From Ampelocalamus luodianensis (Eukaryota > Streptophyta > Magnoliopsida > Poales > Poaceae), in assembly GCA_036346255.1 (NCBI GenBank), contig CM070629.1:8809001-8873000 (forward strand): a stretch of 64,000 nucleotides of DNA, given 5' to 3'. Below are positions 35,790 to 47,738 of the stretch, one piece after another; position 1 is the first letter of the stretch, and each line of letters opens with the position of its first letter. The translations under genes were made by a program, and so were the position numbers. The notes beneath the pieces are model-generated. The model ran no database searches, had not been told where the DNA came from, and saw only the letters and a program-made list of their open reading frames with translations.

Positions 35790-36290
35790 TAAATAGTAGA
35801 AAAAAGCTTGCTTTAACAATTCATTCGACATTTGTTGTTGATCCCAATTTCTTGTACTGGTAGCAAGAGTTAGGAGCGATTCGACACTAAGAAGTTCCTT
35901 CAACTGGGTAAGAGCATGTGTAGAGAGTAAAGACTTCGACTAGGTGATGTTACTTTCTCTGACCTGGTTAATCAAACCGAGCACATTAAAAGTAGTCGAA
36001 CAAATTATAAAATCCCAACTCACTTAGAAATCTCTTCATAAAAATGAAGTAAAGAAACTAAGTAAATGGTTAAAAAGTGCTTGTTTAAAATTATTTCGAC
36101 TACATTTTGTTGAACTTATTTCCCTTGCATTGGTAGCTAAAGTTAGGAACAGATCGACACTAGAAAGTTACTTCTAGTGGGCAGGACGACGTGCAAAGAG
36201 GAAAGACTTCGACTAGGTGATGTTACCTTCCTTTAACGAGTGTGAAGAAAACCAAGTGCTATGAAAGGTGATCGAAAAATTATTGAAGCG
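35790..36290. repeat. ~272-bp tandem repeat, two copies
   Basis: attcgac...tttgttg recurs at 35823 and 36094, and gacttcgactaggtgatgtta at 35932 and 36205, giving a period of 271-273 bp. Copies are clearly diverged. The repeat lies between the integrase and the antisense ORF, where Tat-lineage elements often carry tandem repeats. Confidence 0.75.
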
Positions 36291-36369
36291 TTGCTCAATG
36301 GATATTTTGAAGATAATAAAGATCGAAGAAAACATAAACTTTACTGAGAAGATAGGGTATAACACATAA

Positions 36370-37430
36370 TATTTTCATAATTGGTCGATATTTCATGAAA
36401 AGAACTCTACCATATTCCATTGCTAGTCGTACTGAGCCTGGTCACGTCACTTCGACCACTCTGTAAGGACCTTCCTATTTAGGAGAAAGTTTTTTCCGAT
36501 TAGACTAGGATTGAATCTTTTTCAATATCAAGTCATCTATAGCAAGGCTGCGAGGTCGAACTTTACGATCATAGTATTTGCATAGGGCTTGTTGGTAGAC
36601 TACCGAATGGATTAAGGCTTGGTTCCTTTTTTCTTCAAGTAGATTGATGTCATCAGCTCAAAATTGTTCTTGGACAGAGTCGTTATAGGTTTCGACCCTT
36701 GTTGACCGAACATTTAGTTTGGGTGGAAGCATAGCTTCAACACCAAAATCTAAGAAAAATGGTGTTTCGCCTGTAGCCCGACTAGTAGTCGTGAGAATTG
36801 CCCACAATACTGAGGGTAATTCTTTTACCCAAACCCCCGAGCGCTTTACACGCTGGTCAAAAACTCAAGTTTTAATTTCATGTATAATTTGGCCATTGGC
36901 CCTTTTGACTGCCCCGTTGCTTTATGGATGGGCGACAGAGGCATAACATAGCTTAGTACCAAATTCTTCATAAAATTCTTCGAATTTTGCGCTCAAAAAT
37001 TATGTACCATTATTTGTTATGATCTAACTTGGCATACCAAATCGAGTTATCACATTTTTCATCATAAATTTCTTGGCTACTTCTGTTGTTATCCCAATCT
37101 CATGTTCGACTTTGATCCATTTTGTAAATGTATCAATAGCTATAAAAATGATCTCGACACCCCCTCGTGCTTTTGGGAACAGTCCTAGGATATCAAGACT
37201 CCAGGTTGCAAAAGGCCAAGAAAGATGTATGGTTTGTAATGCTTATGTCAGTTGGTGTATTTGTTTGCTATGAAACTGGTATTGTACACACTTCTTAACA
37301 AACTTTTTAGCATCATAGAGGGTTGTTGGCCAGTACAAATCTTATCGAAAGGCTTTTCCAACCAGCATTCTATAGGAAGCATAGGTCCCACAGATACCTC
37401 CATGTATTTCTTGAAGGGAATTTAATCCTT
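36370..37430 (-). pseudogene. Ty3/gypsy integrase, decayed
   Basis: Across three minus-strand frames: a core segment readable as DILG.FPKARGGVEIIFIAIDTF (about 37200-37140), TKWIKVEHEIGITTEVA (~37125), VITRFGMPSQII (~37050), then SNGAVKRANGQIIHEI (~36900, the usual NGQ-A-N-I region), TGETPFFLDFGVEAMLP (~36770), and a C-terminal segment with YDRKVRPR (~36560) and WEGPY-like KLSPK-EGPYRVVEV (~36470). This order is diagnostic for plant Ty3/gypsy integrase. Many stops and frameshifts make it non-functional. Confidence 0.8.
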
Positions 37431-37439
37431 CTTTCTACG

Positions 37440-38281
37440 ATATGCATCGCATGAGAACCCCTTGAGTACGGTGCGAGTAGAGTGGCGGCTCAGGCTGGCG
37501 CTGGCTCGGGCGAGGGCACATCGTGGTTCAACTGGGCTAGGCGCAGGCAGCAAGCGGAGGCGCGGTTGGGATGGGGCGGGCGACGCGGTTGGGACAGAGC
37601 AAGCAGAGGCAAAGAAGGGAGAAATGAAAGAAAGAAAGAAAGAAAAGGAAATGAAGGAAGGAAAAAGAAAGAAAGAAAAAGGAGAAAAAAAAGAAAATAG
37701 GCTGGAGAAAAAGAATTGAGCTCAACCTTAAGATAATTCACGGAAACAAATTCAAATTATGAAATTTGAATTTGGAAACGAGATTTGAATTTGGATTTGA
37801 ATTTTGGAATTGAATTAAATAATTGCAGAAACTCCAAAATAAATCCAATACTTTAAAATAATTAATTAAATTAAATTTTTCAACAATTTTTTTTTGGGAA
37901 AAGAGAAAAGAAATAAATTAAATTGAACTCAAAGAGATAGCAAAAGAACTTGGGAAAAACTAAGAAAATCCAAAAACTCAAATAAACCAGTTTTGAACTT
38001 AATAAAATTATTTCCAACTTAATTTTGGCTTTTATTTTTGCACATAAATTGTTTTTAATTTCTGGAAAATTGGAAAAACCTTTTAAAAAACTAGAGAATT
38101 TAAGAAATTAATTAAAATTTTCTTTTCACTTTAAATCCCAAAAAACTAAATAATTTTTCTTTTTGTCTTTTAAAATTGAGAAAATTCAAGAAAATAAAAA
38201 AAGTCTTTTAAAACTCAGAAAATCCAATAAAATAATAACTTTATTAATTTTAATTTTGGTAACATAACTTTGGGATGCTAA
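37440..38281 (+). mobile_element. Ty3/gypsy LTR fragment (Del/Tekay-like), copy 2
   Basis: The 3' part (37990-38281) aligns with 10980-11217 (see copy 1). The 5' part has a GA-rich run (37620-37710), then the gaatttgaa-rich AT stretch typical of these LTRs. It separates the gypsy integrase on its left from a copia integrase on its right, so it is a nested insertion remnant. Ends are not exact; no target duplication was found. Confidence 0.5.
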
Positions 38282-40094
38282 AGAGGCGTTCCTGGCGGAG
38301 TAAGTTGTGGAACAATTCCACATTACTTTAGATGATCACCAAACTTATGGCTCAAATATTCACCTCCACGATCTGATCGTAGATATATAATTGTCTTGCC
38401 AAGTTGATTTTGTACCTCATTCTGAAATTCCTTAAACTTTTCAAATGATTCTGACTTATGTCTCATTAAGTAGATGTAACCATATCTACTAAAGTCATCA
38501 ATAAAAGTTATGAAGTACTGAAAATCACCACTGGCCGAAGTGCTCATTGTTCCACATACATCTTGTATGTCCAAGGGCCAATAAGTCACTTGTCCTCTCA
38601 CCTATACCTGTGAAAGGTGCATTTGTCATTTTGCCAAGTAAACAAGATTCACATGTTTCAAATGATTCAAAATCAAATGAGTTTAGAATGCCATCTTTAT
38701 GGAGCTTCATCATGCGCTTCTCATTTATATGATCTAGACGACAAATGCCAAATAAAAGTGGAATTCAAATCATTAGGTCGAAGTACAAACATAATAACAA
38801 TTATATCATCAAAATAAATTGAACATGGACCTCCTCAAGATTCAAAATATATAATCCATTCACCAATGGAGCATGACAAAAAATTATATCATCAAAATAA
38901 ATTGAACAACAATTGTTCTTTATTCTAAACTCATAACCTTCTGCTCCTAAACATGAAGCAGAAATAATGCTTTTGCTTAAAGTACAAACATAATAACAAT
39001 TATTTAATTATATAACTAATCTTGAAGGTAAAGCTAATGGTAAAGTGTCAATAGCTAATGCAGCAACTCTTGCTCCATTGTCAATGCGAAGATCAATCTC
39101 ACCTCTTGCCAAACTTCTACTCCTTCTTAGTCCCTGCATCGAATTGCAAACATAAGCAACTGATCCGGTATCAAATACCCAAGAACATGTAGGAGAAGTG
39201 ACAAGATTAATTTCTATAACATTTTACCTGAACTGGAAGTCTTACTTCATTTGTTCTTTTTCATCTCTGCCAAGTACTTCTTACAATTCCTCTTCCAATG
39301 CCCAGTCTCATGATATTGGTAGCATTCTATATCAGGCTTCATACCTAACTTGAGCTTCTTAAGCTTAGCCTTGAGACTCTTGATCTCATCTTGAGTCTTT
39401 CCTAAGCCTTTTTTCCTTTCCCCAAGACTTACCCTTCTTCTTGAAGCCAGTAGTCTTTTGAACCATTATCACATGATTATAACTTTTTTTGATGCTCTCC
39501 TTGGCACCCTTAAGCATGCCATGCAACTCGGTCATTGACTTCTCCATGCCATTCATATGAAAATTTAATATGATGGGCTCAAAGCTCGCACGGAGCGATC
39601 GGAGAATCACATCAGTAGCCAACTCTTGGCTAAGGGAAAAACCAAGCTTTTCTGAGCTCTCAATGTGACTAATTATCTTGATCACAAGAGGACTAACCGG
39701 GCTACCTTCAGACAACCTACAAGAAAATAATGTCTTGGAGGTATTGTACCTCTCTGCCCTTGCTTGCTCCTGAAACATGTCTTTCAGACCCACAATCATA
39801 TTGTAAGCATCTGTAGTCTCATATTGCTTTTGAAGCTCAGAGTTCATGGTGGCAAGCCTAAGGTAGTGTACATCGACCGTGTTATTGCAATGCTTCTCAT
39901 AAGCATTCTTTTCAGTACGAGTAGCATCTGCATTCAGTTCATCAAGATAGGGACCCTCTAGAACATATTCCTTCTTTTCTTGTTTGAGAACAATTCTCAA
40001 ATTATGAAACCAATCAATGAAGTTTTTCATTCAGCTCTTTCTCAAGAATAGATCGCAAGTTAAAGGTAGGTGCGGAGGAAGTACTAGGTGCCAT
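38282..40094 (-). pseudogene. Ty1/copia gag-protease-integrase fragment
   Basis: Minus strand. Gag starts at ATG 40094 (MAPSTSSAPTFNLRSILEKE), then, after a one-base frameshift near 40030, runs to 39386 with FIDWFHNLRIVLKQEKKEY and a Lys-rich C-terminus. The protease shows WVFDTGS near 39190. The pre-integrase zinc region (FETCESCLLGKM) is at 38670-38625. The integrase core (DFQYFITFIDDFSRYGYIYL, then LRSDRGGEYLS) is at 38540-38330. Sequence stops being copia at 38281 where an LTR fragment begins; reverse transcriptase and RNase H are absent. This is a different copia lineage from the 12.5-17.7 kb element. Confidence 0.87.
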
Positions 40095-42690
40095 GATCTA
40101 CAATAGAATATATATATATATACACAAAAATTCAGCACTATGTTTATGTAAAATCTCCTGTTAAATAATCTAACAAAAGATACTCCCACTATATGTTCTA
40201 AACCAAGTTTCCCTCTAACTTCATATAGTGGGTTGAAGATCCATATTTCATTAAGTCCTAGTGAGCTTTGGCATCACTACTAGAAACCTAGTGATTTAGG
40301 TAAGCAACCCCTTACCAATCATATCTCATATAACTCTTGTTTGTTGGGTGGTGTCACTATGCCTCGGTGGCCAACACTATGTCCCAAGGCCCAAAACCAA
40401 TTTGATAGCCTTGTCAAGTTAAACCAATACTATGCACGTGGGTGTCCGACACCCGCCCCCATCTTATTAAGATAGTTAATGGCACCCTACTTTTGTAGAC
40501 CTACCAATTAATGGTCAAAATCGTGATAGGCGCAACAATTGAAAAGACATCAAGTTTACTTAATTTTTCTTGAATACTACTCTATCATGTCAAAACATCT
40601 AATGATAAAAACATGATCTATCATATAACAGGAACAAAATAAACATTCACATATAATCATATTAAGCTGTGAAATAGTATGGCCCTTAACATGGCAATAT
40701 CCATCACCACACTTCCTGTCCACCGAGCCATCATGCTTGAAATCACCACATTCATCTAATAAGCAATTACTCCTGAAAGCTAGTAATGAATTACATATGA
40801 TAATATCAAGCATCACATGTCAGCACGCAAATTGTTATACAATAATATGTAGCTCGATGGCTATAACTCAGCATGACACGCAGGCCATGAGAAAATCCAT
40901 ACATGCATCACATACACAATAGGCTATACTATTCACATCAATCCCTGCAAAAGGTGTTATGCATAGAATCCAATTCTATCGAGTGACATGAACACATAAT
41001 ACTACATAATTCTGGGACATTAATCTTATTCACGTAATCGAGCCTTGAAAATTCATCGCATTAATCATATTAACCCTATTCCAAACCAACCTAATCATCG
41101 CTTCTATACAACTATGCATCGCAACATACCCCGATGGTGGAATTTCGATCGGTAGGAGTATTATGCAATGCGACCGTGAAAAACTGCAGTTAATCCTAAA
41201 CCGCTCCATCCATATGAACTGACCCAAGTTACCATATCAAAATAGTAATAGATCCAATCTACAACTACCACATATCAAGTATGTGCGACTGATCTAGATC
41301 AAATACTACACAAGATAGCTCGATACCACTAAAGGGATACGGGTAGGCTACACTAGTTGGTAATTCAAAATTTCTATCACGTAAACTAGAAAGCCATGCA
41401 AGCAAGAGATCATAGATCATTACCACTAGATGCGCAATGCAGCAGAAGAAGAGTTGGAGCAGCCTGATCCAACGTCGAGCGCGTTGATGTAGTGGTTGTA
41501 GTCGATCGATCGTCCAATGTCCTCAGCATTGATCATCTCCTCCAACAACCTATCATGGTCCTTGCGCAGGTCGTGGTTTGTCCTCAATCAACGCAGCAAC
41601 AGCGCCTCTACGATATCCACACGTCTAGGGATGGAACATCGTACGCCAGTGTACTAGCACCAATGCGCACGGTAAGGCCTTCGAGGAGATGGTTGACAGG
41701 GTTTTAGTGGAGCAACTCTTACGTCCCGACATCCCCATGCATCCCCTTATAAAGATCTCATAATGGATCCTATCCGAACTCGTTTGTTCCAACCCGTTAA
41801 GTGTGTGACCTGGTAGGTTCATGTGTAATCGGTTGTGACTCAGAAACTTTTTTCCAACCACAAATAGTTAGCGGTTCCTAGCAGGACATACAGATTCCCA
41901 AATAGACATAAAATTATATCAAACGAACCTTATGCAATATGATCTGCGATCAGGTCCTTATCACTTACGACCAGCTTGTATCTCTATACGACCAGTTCAT
42001 ATTTAGTCACGACCAGTTCGTAACTTCTTATGATCAGCTCGACGACCAGTTAGTGATCATGTCCGACCAGTTTTTGACCAGCCCTTATCTCCATACGATC
42101 AGTTCGTATCTGGTCAGACCGAACGACCTGCTTGCATATTCTCACTTTGCATCATGATATCTGGTTGAACTCCAGGTGAGATATTTTATCATCCATGGAT
42201 TGTTCAATACTTTCTCGATCAAGTGATGGATAACTTCATGCGGTCAACTCTTCGACCACTAGTGGCATGGCCATGCATTTTCTTTATCCGATCACATCAA
42301 GGGGCCAAAGATATCTCTCCTGTTATGTTAGGAGGAGCAAATCCCATATCCGACTAGCACATCCCTCGGTATGTTTCATAGCATACCCTAAAGCTACTTA
42401 GTTATGGAGTAACGTTTGGCAACCCTAAGTGTACTATTACACATGTAGAAAACCATGCTAATCTCAAGCCTAAATATTATACATCATCATTGCTTGAGAC
42501 CAACTAATGACACACAAAATCATAACAATCTCAATAGTGTCCCAAGGTGGGTCAATCCAACACCATATTTTCTAACATGTGTTCATATTATTGATTCTAT
42601 ATCCCCATATCCATGACCGGTGAAACATGGTCATCAATCAATACATGTGCTAGTCGATAAGTCACTAATGTCCAGACTACTGACATCCGA
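40095..42690. other. Copia leader/flank and unassigned sequence
   Basis: Probably includes the untranslated leader of the copia fragment to the left. No primer-binding site or LTR could be recognised. Open frames are short and unrelated to known families. A minisatellite at 41945-42125 is listed separately. Confidence 0.4.
41945..42125. repeat. ~21-25-bp minisatellite (acgaccagttcgtat)
   Basis: About eight degenerate copies of (t)acgaccagttcgtatct. A plus frame reads YDQLVS-like units across it without a stop, but nothing else supports coding. The tacgacca core resembles the palindromic repeats of the Tat element at 31.3 kb, so this may be related gypsy sequence. Confidence 0.65.
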
Positions 42691-42699
42691 CCAGGGATA

Positions 42700-44125
42700 C
42701 ATTTAGAATGACATCATATAACTTAAAGAACTTCACCAACAAGTTACATACTAAGGAACATAATAACATCTACACGTGGCGAACAGCGAGTGCCGCTGAC
42801 ACGGACTCGGTCTTGAGAAGGACCGAGAAGGGGTATTTTGGTAATCTTACCAAATACCGTCTTGGTGACCTTTTGCTAACCCGCGGCGCAAGACGGCGCA
42901 TGGTGAAGCGGTTTAGGTCAATCGAAGATGAAGACGGCGCTTTAAAATGCGTGCGTGTGTTAACCCATTGTGTGTTAGGGTCTAATGGGTGCCCTAATGG
43001 AATATTCCCTAGAATCTAGCCTCCACTATAAATAGAGGAGGGTGCTGGCCTGCACCTCCTCAACCCTTCAATTGGAAACCCTAACTTTGGTTGTTAGGGC
43101 TTGGAGAGATTAGTGGGAGGTTAGGGTTCTAGAGAGAGGGATTGATTTGAGTGCTCAAGTGTTGAGCTTTGTCCTCCTTGATGGAGTGGCTGTAAACATA
43201 CCATCTATTCAATCCAATCAATCCAAAGAAAGATTTCACAAATTGTATCTCTTTGTGTTCATCCTCTATTTGTGATTTTGGGGCTTTCTTTGATCCGGGA
43301 GTTTTTACTTGGTTTTTCTTCTTGATCTTGCTTGCTGGGATATGTGGGAACCTATCTAAGGTCATCTTGATCATCATCCACCCACGAGCAAGCTTTTGGA
43401 TCTAAGTTTTGATCTTGCCCGGTTTTAGTGAAAGAAAGGGTGATTTTCGGGGGTTTTGCTCTTGAGAGCTTTTGGCTTGGTTTCTTCTCTTGATATAGCT
43501 TGCTGTGACATGTGGGAACACATCTAGGATGATCTTGATCATCAATCACCCACGAGCAAGTTTCTAGATCAAGTTTCGCTTTTGACCGGTTTTGAACCCT
43601 CCTTCGGTAAAATGGAAAATGTCAAAATTTTGATGTGGATCTACTCAATCGTTGCTTGGAATAGGTTCCTAATATCCTTAGGAAGGTGTGTTCCAAATTT
43701 GGTCAAGTTTGGCCTTGTAGATCAAAAGTTAGACGATTTTAGTTTCGGTTTTCGTGATTTTCCTGCTCATCGTGCTAGAGGTCGGACATCCCACTTGAGA
43801 GGTCGATCGCTAGGCAAATCGGTCGATCGCCGTGTGAGAGGTCTCCACCGCTAGGCAAAATATTCGACCCGATTTCGAGAGGTCGGATCGCTAGGCCAAC
43901 CGTCGACTCGCGTGAGAGGTCGAACCGCCGAGACTCTATGATTTGAGTTTTTGTTAATTCTACTTGGTTTTGATTGGATTCAATACAAGTCTTCCGCTGA
44001 CTTGATTGATTGATCTTCATAGCTTTCATAGCTATTGGAGTGAGATTCGTATTGAATTCGATCGCTTGGGAAAAGTTGAGCGTGCTCCTATTCACCCCCC
44101 CTCTAGTCGCCTTTCCGGTCCAACA
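42700..44125 (+). mobile_element. Long LTR, copia Sirevirus-like (solo or partial)
   Basis: A TATA box (actataaatagagg, ~43025-43040) is followed by a long leader. The 3' end reads attcaccccccctctagtc...ggtccaaca (44090-44125), the typical end of grass Sirevirus-type LTRs. The 5' end was not located exactly and no internal region follows, so it is a solo or truncated LTR. Short frames within it are not genes. Confidence 0.6.
43300..43605. repeat. ~168-bp imperfect tandem duplication in the Sirevirus-like LTR
   Basis: cttgctgggatatgtgggaa at 43331 and cttgctgtgacatgtgggaa at 43499 start parallel blocks, each followed by catcttgatcat..cacccacgagcaag, a tctag/tggatca segment and a gaccggttt / gcccggttt segment. 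Confidence 0.8.
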
Positions 44126-44889
44126 TAACATTTATTCTATAACTCATAAATATAGATGTGATACAATCATCTCTATGATTGCCTCTGGGGCATATCACCA
44201 ACAATTACCCATGTCTTCTTCCTTTCTCCTTCACCGCCTCCCATTACCAACCTTCTCCACCCCTCCCATGGTTGCTGCCACTGTCCACACCTCCCTTGGC
44301 CCTCCTCATCTTCCCAATCCCCTTTGCTCTTATTCCTTGGCGTTGGTAAGGCCGGCCAAACTCGTTGGTGATCCAGCGCCTCCTTCCACCACACCACACT
44401 CCACCCACCTCACCACATCCAGATCGACAACCATAAGTGGACGGTATAGCTCGGGGAGAGAGAAGGGGGACACCCGTCGCGATCCACCCACCGAAGCTTG
44501 GCCCTTGGGGTGACGGATTTGCCACTAACGTGGACACACCATGGACACAACGAGCTTAGATCCGACAATGGCAGAGGCAGATCGGATGGGGAAGGCGCTA
44601 GTAATGGCTCACCAACAAGTCTGGTCGGCCTTAGTCGCACCAAGGAACGAGATTAGAGGGGGGCTAGGAAGATAAGGAGGGGCCAGGAGAGGTGCACATA
44701 GTGGCGGCGGTCATGGGAGAGGGTGGAGGAGGTTGGGAATTGGCGGGGATGGAGTAGAAAGGAAGAACACAACTATAACTTATCTATATTGGTCTATCTA
44801 TAAAATCAACCACTTTGTAGTGGTATATCCTGAAGCCAGAACTTTGTAATGACATATCTCAAAACTGGACACTCTGTAATGGCATACCT
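44126..44889. other. Non-genic interval
   Basis: No recognised gene or element end. Open frames at 44170-44640 occur on both strands and show no domain. Confidence 0.5.
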
Positions 44890-45240
44890 AAATAAACCTA
44901 CAATAAACCAGAAGCATAACATAATGAGTAAAGTCCACTAGTCAAACAAATCCACCCATACAACAACACTCCGCCACAAGCACAAACACACATGCTACAA
45001 TAAAATTAGAAGCATAACAGAATAAGTAAAGTCCACTAGACAAAAAAAATCCACCGATACAAAGCACTCAACACACGCATAAACACATGTTACAATCAAA
45101 CTAGAAGCATAATTGAATGAGTAAATTACGTTAGTCAAATAGACCCACCATCCTCCAACAACATTCCACCACAAGCACAAAGACACATACATGGAACAAT
45201 CAAACCAGAAGCATAACAACAAATAAAAATCACATGGTCA
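44890..45240. repeat. ~100-bp tandem repeat, four copies
   Basis: The anchor agaagcataa recurs at about 44910, 45009, 45102 and 45207. Units share caat-aaac-agaagcata, atgagtaaa and ccacaagcacaaacacaca. Copies are diverged. The left flank (44815-44890) has shorter repeats of tgtaatggcata. Confidence 0.75.
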
Positions 45241-45291
45241 AACCACCCATCAATTATTATTCCATACGACTCACCACTCATCAGTCATCAG

Positions 45292-45977
45292 CAAGGTAGT
45301 TAGAATCACGATCCTACTCTTAGAATTTTACGATTCTACGAACTCACGATAGCCTGTTGATCCAAATCGCACCGTGAATCGGAATCAGGTAGAATCATGG
45401 TAGAGTCGCAATCCAAAGAGTAGAATTGTGTAGAATCGCAGAGTAGAGTCGTTTGGGCAAAAAAATGTGCAATTTTTTAAATTTTTTTAGAGGCTAGGGT
45501 TTGCTGATATTTTGTTTTAGAGCAAAATTTATTGATATGAATTTCTGAGAATGAAACTATAAATATCAGTGTGGTAATGCTAATACAAATATCTATATTA
45601 TGACATGAGCAATCTTGAGCTTGATAATGATAAGCTATTTTTTGTTCTTGAAGTATGTCTAGCTGCTTTTAAGGAACATGCAAGTGTTACAATTAAATAT
45701 TGATTTACAAAAGTCATGGTCATTGGCTGTTCTCTTGTAGTTCAGAACTATATCACCGATCATGTTAGTACCATTATGCTTTTTTGTTGTGCGATAAAAA
45801 GTGTTTTGTCACTTTTTCAGTTATAAGTAAGTGATAAACCATATAAGAATCATACAAACTTATAGTATAGATGTTAAATATGTGTATTTTTACAATTTCA
45901 TAGAATCGCCGATTTTACGATTCGATCCTACTGGAGGCAAATCGATCCAACTTAGGATCTCGACTCTGACTACCTTG
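45292..45977. mobile_element. Non-autonomous hAT element, 686 bp, with perfect 8-bp TSD
   Basis: Target duplications gtcatcag lie at 45284-45291 and 45978-45985. Terminal inverted repeats: caaggtagttagaatc at the left and, read inward from the right, caaggtagtcagagtc; homology continues to the gatccta block. Many copies of gattctac / gtagaatc lie near both ends (45300-45450, 45900-45940), as in hAT subterminal binding sites. No coding potential. Confidence 0.9.
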
Positions 45978-46233
45978 GTCATCAGTCATCACTCATACAA
46001 ACACCTTGCCCAAGCACAATTTTTTTTTGGTGAAACTAAAGCAAGACAACCTAAATCAAGTAAGAACAAGCAAATGCAATCAAACCAAATTAAGAACCAA
46101 ACTAAGTCCATAGATTGTATTCACCGCAACCTATAAATCCATGCAAGATCAAAGCAATAGAAGTGAAGTGATGAATTGAGACAAGATGAGATACATGAAG
46201 CAATGTCACATTGTCACTAGGGCAAGCAATTTT

Positions 46234-46523
46234 TGTTGGTCCAAACCGAAGACGAACACACGTAAACACAAGAACGCAAAAAAAAATGTACCACCGGAAC
46301 AACAACAACTTTTCTAATTTTTCTTCTTCTTCTCTATTACTCTTCTTCACAAAATTTGATTACAAGGGTACCATTTTATTGAGAGCAAACGACTATTCGT
46401 ATCCGAAAAGGATAACACACAAACTCTAGTGTCCACAATGAATACTGCCTAAATACTGTAGGACTACGTAAAACAAACTCTCCCTAAAATCTAGATATAC
46501 CATATGCACAAAGATTACTAACA
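46234..46523 (-). repeat. 3' LTR of the short copia (290 bp)
   Basis: Left LTR, downstream on the minus strand. It is shorter than its partner because the (CTT)n run near 46320-46335 is short and a ~25-bp block around the tatccggaaatgattttacg region is absent. Confidence 0.9.
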
Positions 46524-46589
46524 ATCACTCTTTGATCTTTGTGCACTTACTAATTGAGGCAGTTGGTCTCAACTACGATTTACCCAACA

Positions 46590-46840
46590 ATTACTCAATA
46601 CAGGACGGTGAACACATCTCCTCAACATTCCAGACTAAACTCCACGGACTCGACTGAGGATGGCGAACATCTTCTCAACATCCTGAACTCAACTCTACGG
46701 GTTCGACTCAGGACGGAGAACACATCTCCTCAACATCCTAAACTCAACTCTACGGACTCGACTCAGGACGACGAACACATCTCCTCAATGTCTCATACTC
46801 AACTCTGGATGATGAACACATCTTCTCAACGTCCCGGACA
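46590..46840. repeat. ~55-bp minisatellite inside the short copia
   Basis: Units of cgactcaggacg-cgaacacatctcctcaacatcct-aactcaactctacgga; anchors at about 46621, 46674, 46729, 46784 and 46825. It lies just inside the 3' LTR where pol sequence would be expected. Confidence 0.85.
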
Positions 46841-47394
46841 CTCTGTTACACAACGTGTGCACCTAGCAATGCAGGGCCAATTGCACTTTTGTGCGGATGA
46901 AGTCACGAAGTAATTACTCCACACTTGCTCCTCGGAATTTGATGTTGCAGACGGCTTTAATCGGCAAGGCCAAATTCCTCTGAGTGTTGGCTTTGGACGA
47001 ATCACGCAGAAGCAAGATGATCGCTGGTAGGAGACCTTTTTCCTCACGAACTTGGCCACGCCAACTCGAGTCGACGAAACGTAAGTTGTCGAGTCCCCAA
47101 AAAAAAATTGGCGAGATTTTTCATTTCGCGAATGACTCACCGATAAGCTTCTTCGATGGTTGCTGCAGAGATTGATGACACCGAAGATTTCTTGTATGAC
47201 GTGCCTTGATGCGTGTGGATGTCGCACGACGGCCATTCGACACGCGGAATCAACTGTGCTTTGGAATCGTCGAGATCAACACAGAGAAGTCGTCGGACTT
47301 TTGTTTTGATCGGATCACCTCATGCACTCTTGAGGGTCTGCAGTCGCGTTTCCTTGACATAATCGGCACCAAGATGTATCATCTTCAACGCCTC

Positions 47395-47631
47395 TCACGC
47401 GGGTTTGGCTGTCTCTTTTTTGGTCAGTAGGAAGAGTGTTTCCTTCGGGATGCCTTCATAGATGGCAGCCAATGCCATCTGATCCTTACGTATATCGACG
47501 TTGCTACCCTCGATCGCGTCCCACACTCCTTGAGCGTGTATGTACACCGTCATCTTGATTGCCCAAACTGCAAAATTGCTCTTTGTAAGCATAGGATAAC
47601 GCAGCGAGACAGCGGAACTCTCATTCGCCAT
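47395..47631 (-). pseudogene. Copia Gag N-terminus retained in the short element
   Basis: The minus frame from ATG 47631 reads MANESSAVSLRYPMLTKSNF, then AVWAIKMTVYIHAQGVWDAI, then KDQMALAAIYEGIPKETLF. This matches the start of plant copia Gag (DUF4219/UBN2-type). It ends after ~75 codons where homology stops, so only the N-terminal part is present. The start region is itself partly duplicated (gacagcggaactctcattcg at about 47611 and 47673). A copy lies at 51069-50848. Confidence 0.85.
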
Positions 47632-47738
47632 CGCACCCGATGTCGCCTCGTCACCGGTAACACCACTGCCCAGACAGCGGAACTCTCATTCGCCATCTTG
47701 GGCATACACGGATCAAGAACTCAGGCTCTGATATCAAT

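Larger units (their letters stand above)
30786..37430 (-). mobile_element. Ty3/gypsy element of the Tat lineage (RIRE2/Grande-like), 3' part
   Basis: On the minus strand the order is integrase (37400-36370), a non-coding spacer with tandem repeats, an extra ORF in antisense (31941-35625, plus strand), then an LTR (30786-31147). An antisense gene between integrase and the 3' LTR is a known trait of Tat-lineage elements such as RIRE2 and Grande. Protease, reverse transcriptase and the 5' LTR are missing: the right side is cut by another LTR fragment at ~37440. Truncated and decayed. Confidence 0.75.

Noticed and set aside
37462..37741. Lys/Glu-rich frame (plus strand) and Phe/Leu/Ser frame (minus strand)
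   Set aside because: Both are products of a GA-rich simple-sequence run in an LTR fragment.
40276..40290. CACTA-transposon-like end (cactactagaaa)
   Set aside because: There is no inverted partner, no subterminal repeats and no 3-bp target duplication; a chance match.
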